Part shown: positions 48,335 to 59,606 of the stretch, in pieces | Position numbering within the stretch: the first letter of the stretch is position 1 | Layout of the letters: the number at the start of each line of letters is the position of its first letter | From: Antedon mediterranea | Taxonomy: Eukaryota; Echinodermata; Crinoidea; Comatulida; Antedonidae | NCBI RefSeq assembly: GCF_964355755.1 | Contig: NC_092672.1 | Span: forward strand, 36,142,501-36,206,500 | Length of the DNA: 64,000 bases | Direction: 5' to 3' | Program-made: the position numbers and the translations under genes | The notes under the pieces: model-generated | The model's database searches: none | What the model was told of the DNA's origin: nothing | What the model saw: only the letters and a program-made list of their open reading frames with translations

Positions 48335-50155
48335 GTTGCTCCAGATAAGTAAGTAATGGAAGCAGATCTTCACCTTGGAATAAATGTTATCCGTGTGTTA
48401 GAAATATAAAGTATTGTGCTTCCAAGGAAGTGTTTTTGAAACCACTATTAACGACCATTTGAGTTATTTTCTTTCCTGTTCTTTGTGAATTAAATTTAAA
48501 TTTTAAAAATTGAAATAAAAATAATATTATTTTACTTCCTGTTGTGTGTCTTATTGGTTATCCGCAAGGTATTGTGGATAACCCAATTGTGATTGTCAGG
48601 ATATTTGTTGTTCTTCTTTGTTATTCTTCTTTCTTTCCACGAATTGTGTTGGCAGTCTATCTCTAAAACTTGAAAACAGAACATTTTGTAACTTTACCCG
48701 AATTCAGACCTTATGTGAATTAATAAGATTTTCGTAACGTACGCGTGATTTTATGAAGCTTATGATTGATCATAAGTTTTGAACTAAACGACATTTCTTA
48801 ATGAAACTTGTTAAAAGTATACTTCATAATATGGAACTTTTTTCAACTTATTATGAATGCGTGTAACATTTGTACCAACCGGATATCGTGACGTCATCAT
48901 ATTATTTTTCCTCTTTTGTTCTAGTTAATCACATTTAATAGAGAGCATCGCGCTTATTTGTATTCCATTTCTCAATCAATTCTCTTTCACATGTGTTACA
49001 AACATTTTAATTTTATGACGTCATCATGTAAACAAATTCCAAAATTGTATCTATCGGATGTCGTGATATTATCATATGGCCAGTTGAACGTCTATACCAC
49101 GTTACCAAATATAAAAAATTGAGGACTGCAATTATCTTACCGTACTCCGAAACATCAAATCAGTAAGGCGTTTTCTCAATGAAGATGCTACATGTATGCT
49201 CGTTCATCTGGAATAGATTATTGCAATAGAGTTCTTTATTTACGGATTGCTTTCATCATCAACTTTTACTGAATATAACCGCTCGTCTTGTTTCTCGAAC
49301 ATACCCGAACACACCCGAACATTTCACTCGTACATTCCAGCGTCTCAATTGGTTACCAGTGAAAGATCCACGTTCATTTATTTGTTTTCAAATAATTATA
49401 TTCGTCATATTTCCCCACCGTACATTTCTGAACTAATTCATCTTCGTTCAGTAATCTGCGCTCTTACACTCGGACCAACATCAGATGAAACTGAACTCTC
49501 CATTCTCCACACTGTCGGTTGAATGCATATGAAGAGCGACCGTTTATAGTTGCTGTGTCAAATTTGTTTAAGAATTTTTATTCATGATTCGCCTTCTGTA
49601 TTTTGAAAGAACGGCTTAATACCATTTATTTTCGTCAGTTTAATTATTGATTTTCATTCTTGCCCGTCAGTTTTCATAGCCTTACCAGGATAGAAGGCGC
49701 CTGATTCATGAGATGGCAGAAACTCACTGAAACCATGGTTAGCGACAAAGGCGTCGTATCACCATACTCATGTTTGGGTATTGCATGGATTTTTCACAGC
49801 ATTTCGAAGTTTGTTTTGTTTTGTTCGTGTTACACTGCTTAGTATAGTATTTATGTCCTTATAAAATAGTGAAAGATTGCAATAATTTAAAGATGGTTGT
49901 AGAAGAAATCAAGATATGCCATTAGACAGTTTCGACTAGACTTTATGTCCCATTTTCATTTTATAACAAATTTCTTCTTTTTACATCCAATATATAATCA
50001 AAATAAAAAGAAAAACAACATTAGAGCAAAAGAGTAAACAAAAATGATGCCGTGAGTAAATAAGTATTAAGTGTAAAAATCTAAATGTTTGAAATAAAAA
50101 CAATGCATCAAAAGAAAGAACGCTATTAACAAGATACAAGTGTCAATGACGTCGC
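48335..50155. other. Promoter-like flank of cassette 13 and duplicated intercassette module
   Basis: TTCCAAGGAA at 48420-48429 beside gaaatataaag. TGACGTCA at 48889 and 49016. The remainder is paralogous to the modules near 25, 30, 34.5 and 52 kb. No gene was seen. Confidence 0.5.
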
Positions 50156-50159
50156 CATG

Positions 50160-50276
50160 AAATACGTAGTTACCTGATGTCACAGTGAAATACATAACCA
50201 GCAACTGACAAGAAAGCTTCAGAACTACAAGTTGCAAACATAGTGTAAAGAGTGTGAAGTCAAAACATACGTAGAC
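50160..50276 (-). repeat. Degenerate spare transmembrane unit downstream of cassette 14
   Basis: One partial copy (50165-50235) with a deleted middle and a gtaact-like donor, followed directly by the cassette 14 donor. Confidence 0.6.
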
Positions 50277-50280
50277 TTAC

Positions 50281-51320
50281 CTGATGTCCCATCGGAATGC
50301 ATAAATAAGAAAACCAGCAACTGACAAGAAAGCTGCAGAGCTACAAGTTGCAATTATAATAATGATTGTGACGTCATAGCATTTGAGAGATTCTGCATCG
50401 AAATTCATCATTGTTATATTTTTCTTTTCACATATGGCGTCATCAATATTTATCAACGTAGCGTTAGTTTGGTTAAGCCACTGACGAAACCATACTAGGC
50501 TACAATCGCAGCTCAGAGGATTGAATCCAAATCCAAACCGAAGTAATTTAGTTAAATTCTGAATTCCAACATCTTTACTAATCGTTCTGATTTGATTGTT
50601 GTGTATAAAAAGATAGGAAATGTTTAAAGAATCTAAAAACATGTTATCTTCCAGATTGGTAATAGAATTACGCGAAAAATCGACGCTCTGTAGAAATCTG
50701 TGATTTCTTAATATATCAGCAGGTAAACTTGTTAGCTGGTTTCCTGTTAAGTGAACTGAAATCAGATTAACGGAATTTTTAAACACTCCACTCTGCAAAG
50801 TCTTTACAGATGAATATCTAATGTGAACAGATGTTAGCGCAGTTAACTTTAAAAACCAAGCTCTTGGTATGTGCGAAAGAGCTCGATTGTAATCCAGGTA
50901 TAATATTTCAAGTTTGGTGAGATTATTAAACGAATCATCGTGTATGTTATTGTACTGTAAGATATTATCAACCAATGTTAAAATTGTCAGTTCACGAAAG
51001 TTAGCCAAGTCATTAGACTTAATTCCACTAATGTGATTGGAATCGAGACGCAAAGTGCCAACATCAACTGGGATATCTCTGGTTGGAATGTGATGGAATC
51101 GCTTCTGCTTACACCTTACCTCATGGCTTGCATACATCGGTGTTTGGTCGATATGACTAATGCAGTATACGCAATAACAATCGTTTGGACAAATCGTTGT
51201 ATTTCGTGCTTGCGTTCCGTTTACTCTGAACGGATTGTATGGCGTACACTTTTTCGAAGTGGAAGGTACAGCAATTACACACAGCGTAAACACACAAAAC
51301 AGAGTAATGTTAATATTCAT
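50281..51320 (-). CDS. LRR ectodomain cassette 14
   Basis: 346 codons plus 2 bases. Signal peptide MNINITLFCVFTLCVIAVP, LRRNT CPNDCYCVYC, seven LRRs, LRRCT, transmembrane helix, FRWDIR, phase-2 donor. The N-terminal third is nearly the same as cassette 6, and from LRR2 to the donor it is nearly the same as cassette 3: a second clear mosaic. LRR4 has KNSVNL where relatives have KNCVNL. The 5' flank has TTCCGTGGAA (51472) and TTCCAAGGAA (51558). Confidence 0.9.
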
Positions 51321-53375
51321 GTTGTACCAGATACGTAACGCTAATAATTAAGATATTGATATGATATACTGCAGATGACCGTTGTCCACTTCATCTGTAA
51401 GCAGTGTTACAAATAAACTTTCTTCCTAAATAATTAGCGATGTATGTATGTAGGCCTACGTATAGTTTTTCTTCCGTGGAAGATAAGTAAGTAATGGAAG
51501 CAAATCCTCACCTTGGTATAAATTTTATCCGTGTTTTAGAAATATAAAGTATTGTGCTTCCAAGGAAGTGTTTTTAAAACCACTATATTTTGAGTTATTT
51601 TATTTCCTGTTCTCTGTGACCGAAGGTACACACTGTTATAATAATATCATTTTACTTCCGGTTGTGTGTCTTATTGGTTATCCGCAAGGTATTGTGGATA
51701 ACGCAATTGTGATTGTCAGGATATTTTTTGTTCTTCTTCTTCTTTGTTTTGGCAGTCTCTCTCTAAACCTTGAAAACTGAACATTTTGTAACTTTACCAG
51801 AATAACGTACGCGTGATTTTATTAAAGCTTATGATTGATCATAAATTCTGAACTAAACGACATTTCTTAATGAAACTTGTTAAAAGTATACTTATAATAT
51901 GGGGCTTTTTTTAATTATGAATGCGTGTAACATTTGTACCAACCGGATATTGTGACTTCATCATATTATTTTTCCTCTTTTGTACTAGTTAATCACATTT
52001 AATAGAGAGCATCGCGCTTATTCGTATTCCATGTTCTTTTTCAATCTATTGTCTTTCACATGTGTTACAAACATTTTAATTTATGACGTCATCATGTAAA
52101 AAAAATAGAATAACTTGGGTTACTTAATTTCATTTCAAAATTGTATCTATCGGATGTCGTAATATTATCAAATGGCCAGTTGAACGTCTATACCACGTTA
52201 TTATACAAAATTGAGGACTGCAATTATCTTACCGTACTCCGAAACATCAAATCAGTAAGACGTTTTTTCAATGAAGATGCTACATGTATGCTCGTTCATC
52301 TGGAATAGATTATTGCAATAGAGTTCTTTATTTACGGATTGCTTTCCTCATCAGCTTTTACTAAATATCACCGCTCATCTTGTTTCTCGAACACTACCGA
52401 AGGAACACACCCGAACATTTCACTCGTACATTCCAGCGTCTCAATTGGTTACCAGTGAAACATCCACGTTCATTTATTTGTTTTCAAATAATTATATTAT
52501 TGAGAATTTGTATTCATGATTCACATTCTGTATTTTGAAAGAACGGATTAACACCTTTTTATTTTCGTCAGTTTACTTTTCATTCTTGCCCGTCAGTTTT
52601 CATAGCCTTAATAGGATAGAAGGCGCCTGATTCATGAGATGACAGAAACTTACTGAAACCATGGTTAGGGCGTATTGATAATCATGTTTGGGTATTGCAT
52701 GGACTTTTCCTTGAATATCTTTCACAACATCTCGAAGTTTGTTTTGTCTTGTTTTTGCGCTTTAGCATTTCAAAACTATAGTAACCAATAAATATTAATC
52801 AATACGGTATCCCTAGAAAACCTATATCGTACGCCATGAAAGTAATCAATAACACTATCAAACGATAGGCCTACTTAACCTTTCTGAAAACTTAATGAAA
52901 TATTGAAAAAGCTGCTCAGGAACTGAAAACTATATAAATGCTTAGTTATTTTGTTTGCGTATAAGTAATAAATTATTTCCTCACAGCGCAAATACTGCCA
53001 TGGTGTAAATATTCTTGTTACACTGCTTAGTATAGTATTTATGTCCTTATAAAATAGTGAAAGATTGCAAATAATTTAAAGATGGTTGTAGAAGAAATCA
53101 AGATATGCCATTACATAGTTACGACTAGACTTTATGTCCCATTTTCATTTTATAAAATGTTTCTTCTTTTTACATCCAATATATAATGGAAATAAAAAGA
53201 ACAAAAACATTTAGAGCGAAAGACTATACAAAAATGATGCCGTGAGTAAATGAGTGTTAAATGTAAAAATGGAAATGTTTAAAATAAAAATAATACTTAC
53301 AAAGGAAAGTAAGAATAAGAACGCTATTAACAAGATGACGTCACCATAACGTACGTAGATTGTGACGTCATAACG
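51321..53375. other. Promoter-like flank of cassette 14 and intercassette module
   Basis: Palindromes TTCCGTGGAA (51472-51481) and TTCCAAGGAA (51558-51567). One TGACGTCA at 52083, the partner site being changed to tgacttca near 51953. Otherwise paralogous to 34010-35620. Confidence 0.5.
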
Positions 53376-53379
53376 TACG

Positions 53380-53502
53380 TAGACTTACCTGATGTTCCAT
53401 CGAAGCACATAAATAAGAAAACTAGCAACTGACACAAAAGCTGCAGAGCTACAAGTTGCAAAAATAGTGTAAAGAGTATATGAAGTCATAATATACGTAG
53501 AC
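53380..53502 (-). repeat. Spare transmembrane/splice-donor unit downstream of cassette 15
   Basis: One full unit ending in cag|gtaagtctacg, paralogous to the one below cassette 8. Confidence 0.8.
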
Positions 53503-53506
53503 TTAC

Positions 53507-54552
53507 CTGATGTCCCATCGGAATGCATAAATAAGAAAACCAGCAACTGTCAGAAAAGCTGCAGAGCTGCAAGTTGCAATGATGGCAATGATTGTGACGT
53601 CATAGCATCTGAGAGATTCTGCATCGAAATTCATTATTGTTATATTTTTCTTGTGACATACAGCGTCATCAAGATCTGCTAACACAGCGTCAGTTTGATT
53701 AAGCCACTGACGAAACCATACTAGGCTACAATCGCAGCTCAGAGGATTGAATGCAAATCCAAAACCATGTAATTTAGTTAAATTCTGAATTCCAACATCT
53801 TTACTAATCATTCTTATTTGATTGTTGTGTATAAAAAGATAGGAAATGTTTAAAGAATCTATAAACATGTTATCTTCCAGATTGGTAATAGAATTACGCG
53901 AAAAATCAACGCTCTGTAGAAATCTGTGATTTCTGAATATATCAGCAGGTAAACTTATTAGCTGGTTTCCACTTAAATAAACTCTAGTCAAGTTAACGCA
54001 ATTTTTAAACACTCCACTTTGTAAAGTCTTTACAGCTGAATATCTAATGTAAACATTTTCTAGTGAAGTTAACTTTAAAAACCAAGCTCTTTGTATGTGA
54101 GAAAGAGCTCGATTATAATCCAAGTATAATATAGTGAGTTTAATGAGATTATTAAACGAATCATCGTCTATACTGCTGTACTGTAAGATATTTCCTGTCA
54201 ATACTAAACTTTCCATTTCTCTAAAGTCAGCTAATTCTTTAGCATTAATTTCACTAATATGATTGTAAACGAAATGTAAAGAGGCAACGTCGACTGGAAT
54301 ATCATGGGTGGGAATGCGTTTGAAGTTGTTCCAATCACAGCTAACATAATGCCTTGAATATAAAACTCGGCTGTGGGTCGTGTAAAGGCAGTATTGACAT
54401 ACACATTCGTGCGGGCACACCGTTGTATTCCGCGATTGAGTTCCGTTAATTCTGAGCGGATTGTATGGCGTACCGGCGGTACACGTGGATGTGGAAGGTA
54501 CAGCAATTACAGACAGAGTAAATACACAAAACAGAATAACTTTAATATTCAT
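53507..54552 (-). CDS. LRR ectodomain cassette 15 (most TIR-distal)
   Basis: 348 codons plus 2 bases from MNIKVILFCVFTLSVIAVP (an in-frame ATG 27 bases upstream exists). LRRNT CPHECVCQYC, a distinctive cap and first LRR (RHYVSCDWNNFKRIPTHDIPVDVASLHFVYNHIS), seven LRRs, LRRCT NPLSCDCSLVWFRQWLNQTD, transmembrane helix, FRWDIR, phase-2 donor. It is the 5'-most cassette: the intron to the TIR exon would be about 43.8 kb and span all other cassettes. A TATATAA-like box lies on the minus strand near 54685. Confidence 0.9.
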
Positions 54553-55318
54553 GTTGATAATGTGTGCTTTTATTATCAAGTGGAGTTACGTTGGGTTGGA
54601 GACCATGGAGGTTGACATCACCTTGACAATTGAAGACAGAGGCTACTTACAGTCAAATTGTCTGGTCAAAATTGTACTAGGCCTATATAATCTCTGTTGT
54701 TCCGTTGAAGAAAAAATATGGTTGAAATTATCAAGTAGAACTGACTTTAAACCTAAGCCTAAGAAAACAATGCACTTCAACACATAGGGCCTACAGAACA
54801 TTGTTCACTCTATTAAATATTTCTATCTTCTAATACTTCGACAGAACAGCATTTAACCTTTAAAACACTGGACGTTTATTATTTTTATTACTTTTCCTAT
54901 AGCTAAATGAAGAATAATAGGCGAATCAAATTCTTTATTCATCACACGTACGTGGGGCAATTTAAAAAGCAGCAGATACTTCCCGTTATAAACGGGTAAT
55001 ACTACTAATGAGTTTGAAACAAAAAACTGGTTCAACCAAATTGTTTCTCTTTCTGTTTATTGCTAATTGATAGTAAGAAGTAATTAAATTAATTTGCTAA
55101 TGGTTTAAAAGTACAACAAAAAACAAACAATACAAAGATCGCGCGCTTAATTTGCACACGCGAAGATTGCGCGTAGTTAGTTACAACGCACACACAATTG
55201 TTTGTTATGGTAACGGTTAAGTAAGAGTTTATTATAATTCAATGATGAATATTTCTAGCACCAATAAGAACTCAATTTTATTATTTTTAAAGTTTAAATA
55301 AAATTGCTTTAAGCCAAA
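54553..55318. promoter_or_regulatory. Divergent intergenic region between cassette 15 and the PLA2 gene
   Basis: On the minus strand, GATTATATAGG (about 54682-54692) lies about 135 bases before the cassette 15 ATG; the gutted cassette 11 keeps the same element near 45620, which fits a core promoter. The remainder (54800-55318) is AT-rich and should contain the PLA2 promoter, but no clear motif was found. Confidence 0.4.
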
Positions 55319-56942
55319 ATGCGGAGATTAAATAAAGCGTCTGAGATATCGTGGGCTATTGCGTTAAGTTGTTGCGTCGGTGTAATAGCATGTAGTAGTT
55401 TCGTGCGACTATTCACTACTGAAGATAACGCTATGGAAGCTGCTTTTAATATTTTACAATCGTTACCAAGTGGGTACAGCGAATGTGGATCAAACTTTAC
55501 TTTATACCAGATAACAGACGGTTCTACTTTCGTGAAAATCACAATGAACAGAAATTGTGATCAGGCGAAGTTAAAAAGTTGTGAAGTTTTACAAGGAAAG
55601 GAGGCGATGGATTTGGTGCAGACTTTACAGCAATATATTATCGAAGATGAGGCATCAGAAAATGCAGTCGCGTTGCTTGGAAATAAACGTGAGTTTCAAG
55701 TCTTGCTACAGGCATGTCAGCAATTGATGCGATTAGAAGGTGTGTTAACCAAGCTAGATACAGATATGTCGCTTATTAGGAGAGCAAGATATTGTAAAGA
55801 CGAACCAAGGTAAGCTGATGAATTGAATTAGTTAACAAGTTGAAAAAATGATGATTCGTCATGCTTTCTTTATACAGACACTTAGCCTAGTCTACACCTA
55901 GCAAACTTTTGTTTGCGAGTTCATCAAGAAGTATTTTCAAAGTTTACCAACTGCAAATTGCAGAAAACATGTCTACATTGCATTGGCAACAAGTTTGTAG
56001 AGAAGTCTACATTGGCAAACTTGTGTTTGCAAACTCGAGAAATCTCCAAGTTTTTAGGCTAGACTTTAACAATACAAATAAATGACACCACCTTTTATAC
56101 ATTATCAGTTGTAGAAACCCAACAAGAACTCGGGAAGGTTTTCCAATGATAAATGACGGTAAGACACCAATAACCATAAAGGAAGTCGCCAGTATACATG
56201 TGGAAAATGAAATCTCGTTCAACCCAATGTTTGGTGGAATCTACCCAGGAACATTGTGGTGTGGTGTCGGAAACATAGCCGATGATGTTTACACTCGACT
56301 TGGTAAGAAAAAAAGCCGATTATTAGCAAAACAAGCGCTCAGCTCCCCACCCTGGTCGTTTTTAGAAGAAGTACTGTTGCCGAAAAAAGTTCTCGCTGCA
56401 GATTCAGTACAACTCTGTATCATTGCGCACTTTTTCATATTAATTAGGCCTATGTGTATACGGTGTTTCGATGGTGGGACATCACGTTATTAAATAAATT
56501 TGACACCATTACACATATGCCTACAGTAGGCCTAAGATCTTTCTTTAGATCTGTATCGTTACGTCCCTTTTTTATTTTACCGCCTTTTTTGTTTTACCGC
56601 CTTTTTTGTTTTACCGCAGGTGTACATGCAAAAGCAGACGAATGTTGCAGATCACACGACCTTTGTAAGCCGACAATTCGCAAGTTCCAATCTCGCTATC
56701 AACTTTACAATCCAACTCTATTGCGCATGAGCCATTGCTCGTGCGATCGAGAATTCTACAACTGTTTAAAACGCGCCCAAACCGACGCAGCCGCCGACAT
56801 AGGTGACCTTTTCTTCAACACACTTCGTTTAAAGTGCTTCGAGTATGATTTTAAGGAGACGTGCACGTGGACGGCGTTTGGTGTGTGCTTACATAGTCAG
56901 CCAAAGTGCGCTGCTAAAGTCGGAAGGATTACGGATTTCTAA
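55319..56942 (+). CDS. Group III secretory phospholipase A2-like protein
   Basis: Three exons with matching phases: 55319-55809 (donor CCAAG|GTAAGC), 56115-56302 (gttgtag|A ... CTTG|GTAAGA) and 56620-56942 (taccgcag|GTGTAC, stop TAA); 333 aa. The N-terminal hydrophobic segment (residues about 12-32) is a signal peptide or anchor. Residues 33-160 are a family-variable N-terminal region. The calcium loop is YPGTLWCGVGN (residues about 207-217). The catalytic pair is in CCRSHDLC (His239, Asp240), and a later conserved segment is HCSCDREFYNCLK. It should hydrolyse the sn-2 ester of phospholipids in a calcium-dependent way, probably outside the cell. AATAAA follows at 56960. Confidence 0.92.
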
Positions 56943-57358
56943 CATTTTCAAACAATCACAATAAATACACTAATTTAAATAAATACGAACTTTATATCAC
57001 CAATGTTTTTTTATTACAGTATTATATTTCGTAAAAATATACCTTTTCTTTTACTGTACATAAAATATGTCAAATATAAATTTACTAAGTGCGCATGTGT
57101 ATTGTTTTATTGGTCAGGAGATTTATTTGTTTAGGTCAAATTAATGTTTTTGTAAAGTTTTAAAAACTCTCTTTTAATTTAATAGTACTGTATAATGATT
57201 TATGGGTTTCTCTTTCTTTTTCGCTGAACATATTAAATTTATGAACTTACTTTCATTTTGTTTAATTACCAAGTGAAAGTTTCAGTAGGTTTAATAAGAA
57301 ATGGGGAAGTTTCCACGAATGTCCTGGATGAATTTGACCTCTACCCTAAGATCAACCA
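56943..57358. terminator. Convergent 3' ends of the PLA2 and neuferricin genes
   Basis: AATAAA for the plus-strand PLA2 gene lies at 56960-56965. For the minus-strand neuferricin gene, tttatt (minus AATAAA) lies at 57106-57111, about 250 bases after its stop. No other feature. Confidence 0.6.
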
Positions 57359-59048
57359 TCAGTCTGTTTTGTAAGGACACATGTCTGCCTTTGGATCACA
57401 GTTCTCGTATTCTTTGAGTAGTGGGTTGTTTAACTGACTTTTTCTAATGCAAGCACAGCGATAATCAGTAGATCCTGCTTTGAACAGCTTACGAGGTACT
57501 CCGACCCAGGCACGGTTTATTCCACCACTAGAAATAAATAATATTAAATCAAAACATGTTATAAAATGTTGCCACTTTATGTTCCTATTTGATTATTGTT
57601 ATGTACAGTAATACTAAATATATAATTATTTTTATCATCTTTTTTGGTCTTTTTATTTTCCTTGTTTGTCAACATTTTTCTCGTTTTTCCTATTTCTATC
57701 GTTCCTGTTTTAAAGTGTTGAGGGCCTCATGCATGTCAGCCTCGGCTTATTAAACAAAGTTCAATTAAAAATTGGCTATTATTCAATGATATAGGAGGCA
57801 ATCTACTGCAAATATCATGTAACATGATGAGTTATCATGTGATATAATATCAATAAGTTTATCAAAGTATAACATCAATTTAATTGAAATCAATAGATAG
57901 TTTCACTTGCCTTTTCTTTGTACACCAAACTCTGCCTCCAGCTTTCTTCGTCCACTGAGAATTGCATGGTGGGAATTCTTTTTTTTCGTCTGCTTCACTT
58001 TTCTTCAGCTTCAAGCCACCATTGATCCTTTTTTCTGCATCTAGTAATGCTTCAGTAGCCTTGCCAGTCCCATCATAATACAAGCCTTCCAAAAGTCCTG
58101 TTTAAAATAAAGTCATTGGTTTTCTTATTTTAGAAGTGATTAAATACTTCAGTACATGGCTCCAAAAATATGGAAATGAGCCCATTGTTAATTATAGTAC
58201 CTCATTTAATCAATGTTGGGGGTGGGGTGGTCCTTCTTCATAAGAAATGCTGTTTTTTCTTCCCACCACCATTCAAAATGGATCAATGCCCTTGCGTCTT
58301 ATTCACTTTGACTGTGCTTTTGTCCCAATGATTTATTAGCAGATCAGAACAATCTGCGACCAAGAAAGCCCATACACTTACCAACAAATTTATAGTCTTT
58401 TTCATAAAATTCTAACCATTCTTTAATACCAAGCATATCTTTTGGTGTTAGTTCACTTGTATCTTCAATCAAACCTTTGTTTGTGAAATCTCCACTGATA
58501 AAAGCTTTAGTACCATCCCTAGCTGAAGAAAAAGTTGATACAGTACACTCAAAATTAAATGTTGCTCTTAATTCAGCAAACAATCGAATACATATTTTCT
58601 TTAAATAAATAAAGGTAATTGAATTTCATTATTCTTTGATTCTTTTAATCAGAATGTCTTTGAATGTAGGCATACCTGCAAAGAAATCATAACCACCTCC
58701 CGGTCCATACTTTCGTCTGCCCTTTTCTACATCATAAACATGACCCATAATGGCCAAGTACAATCCTTTACTGCCTTCTGTTCCATCGTACTTTCCAAGC
58801 TCTTCTTTAGTTAATATATTACCATGTTGCTTACGAAGGATAAATTTGCTAACAATATTACTACTAGTACTAGTGCTAATACCAGAACTTTTTTCTGTCA
58901 AAAACTTGAATTTAAATAGATCTTGGAGAAGGTGTTTAAATTCTGTCAAGTTTGTTGGTAGACTTAATGTGCCCTTTGTAACATACATTCCAGTACCAAC
59001 AGCCAAAGCCGTAACAATAAGAGTTATAATTACTCCTCTTACCGCCAT
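57359..59048 (-). CDS. CYB5D2: Neuferricin (cytochrome b5 domain-containing protein 2)
   Basis: Four exons on the minus strand: 58676-59048, 58382-58522, 57911-58097 and 57359-57527; phases agree and give 289 aa. There is an N-terminal membrane or signal segment (GVIITLIVTALAVGTGMYV), then the cytochrome b5-like heme domain: LTKEELGKYDG, GLYLAIMGHVYDV, GRRKYGPGGGYDFFAARDGTKAFISGDF, LEFYEKDYKFVG. The C-terminal part is FPPCNSQWTKKAGGRVWC, then NRAWVGVPRKLFKAG. This is a MAPR-family extracellular or secretory heme-binding protein linked to neural differentiation in vertebrates. Intron 3 has a GC donor (AAAAG|GCAAGTG). The gene shares a 558-base 5' region with MED15. Confidence 0.93.
57528..57910. 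other. Neuferricin intron 3 (GC-AG) with a LINE-like tail
   Basis: The donor is GC at 57909-57910 (minus strand) and the acceptor is ttatttctag. Around 57710-57770, gagggcctcatgcatgtcagcctcggcttattaaac resembles the 3' end seen at 41.2 kb. Confidence 0.5.
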
Positions 59049-59606
59049 ATCTTAATGTTAGACCTCCAGTAAAGGCAGGGCTTCGTCTGCCACCGTCTGC
59101 CAGCCTCTAGGCCTTAGCTGTTTTTTGAGTAAATAGTAGGATTATAGCACTGATCGTACCACCGGCGCTGACTGCTGAGCCCGATGAATGATGAGGCCTA
59201 GCTAGTAAAAAGTGTGTTTAAGTAGTATTCCGGCACAGTAATTAATTAATTTATTTATAGCAGTATGTATAATATTAATTGGCATTCAGTAATTTTAATT
59301 TTCACCATGACTTGCACAAAAATGACAACAATAAACAACCTTGGTGTAATCTCAATCTAAAAATCCATGGGCGCAGACATATTGTAGTCTTTTGTAATGT
59401 TATTTGTTAACTATTTTGCATTCATCTATTTTTAACTGGTGAAAACCTAATAAATTTTATAAAAATATTATTTCATTTTAAGCAGTATTTTAATAATATA
59501 TTTTATATTTCTTTGAATTGAGTTTGCTATGTATGCTTTTAAATAAAAAAAACTATCGAAATAAAGGTCACGTCATTCAGGGTCGGATTGACTATTTATA
59601 AAGAAA
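59049..59606. promoter_or_regulatory. Shared divergent 5' region of neuferricin and MED15
   Basis: 558 bases separate the two start codons on opposite strands. It probably holds both promoters. No TATA box was found at the expected place, as is usual for housekeeping genes. No other motif could be defended. Confidence 0.45.

Noticed and set aside
9163..54579. Lamprey-type variable lymphocyte receptor assembled from LRR fragments
   Set aside because: Each cassette already holds a full LRRNT-LRR-LRRCT-membrane unit with a splice donor, and a TIR exon is present. No germline stub flanked by partial LRR modules was seen; the two broken cassettes look like decay.
9163..54579. Thirteen independent TIR-less receptor genes
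   Set aside because: Strict conservation of donor phase and FRWDI up to the splice site would be unexplained without joining to the matching TIR acceptor. Transcript data are still needed.
54461..54787. Plus-strand 108-codon frame overlapping the cassette 15 start (similar frame at 45330)
   Set aside because: Antisense to the leader and promoter of cassette 15/11; the similarity is due to duplication.
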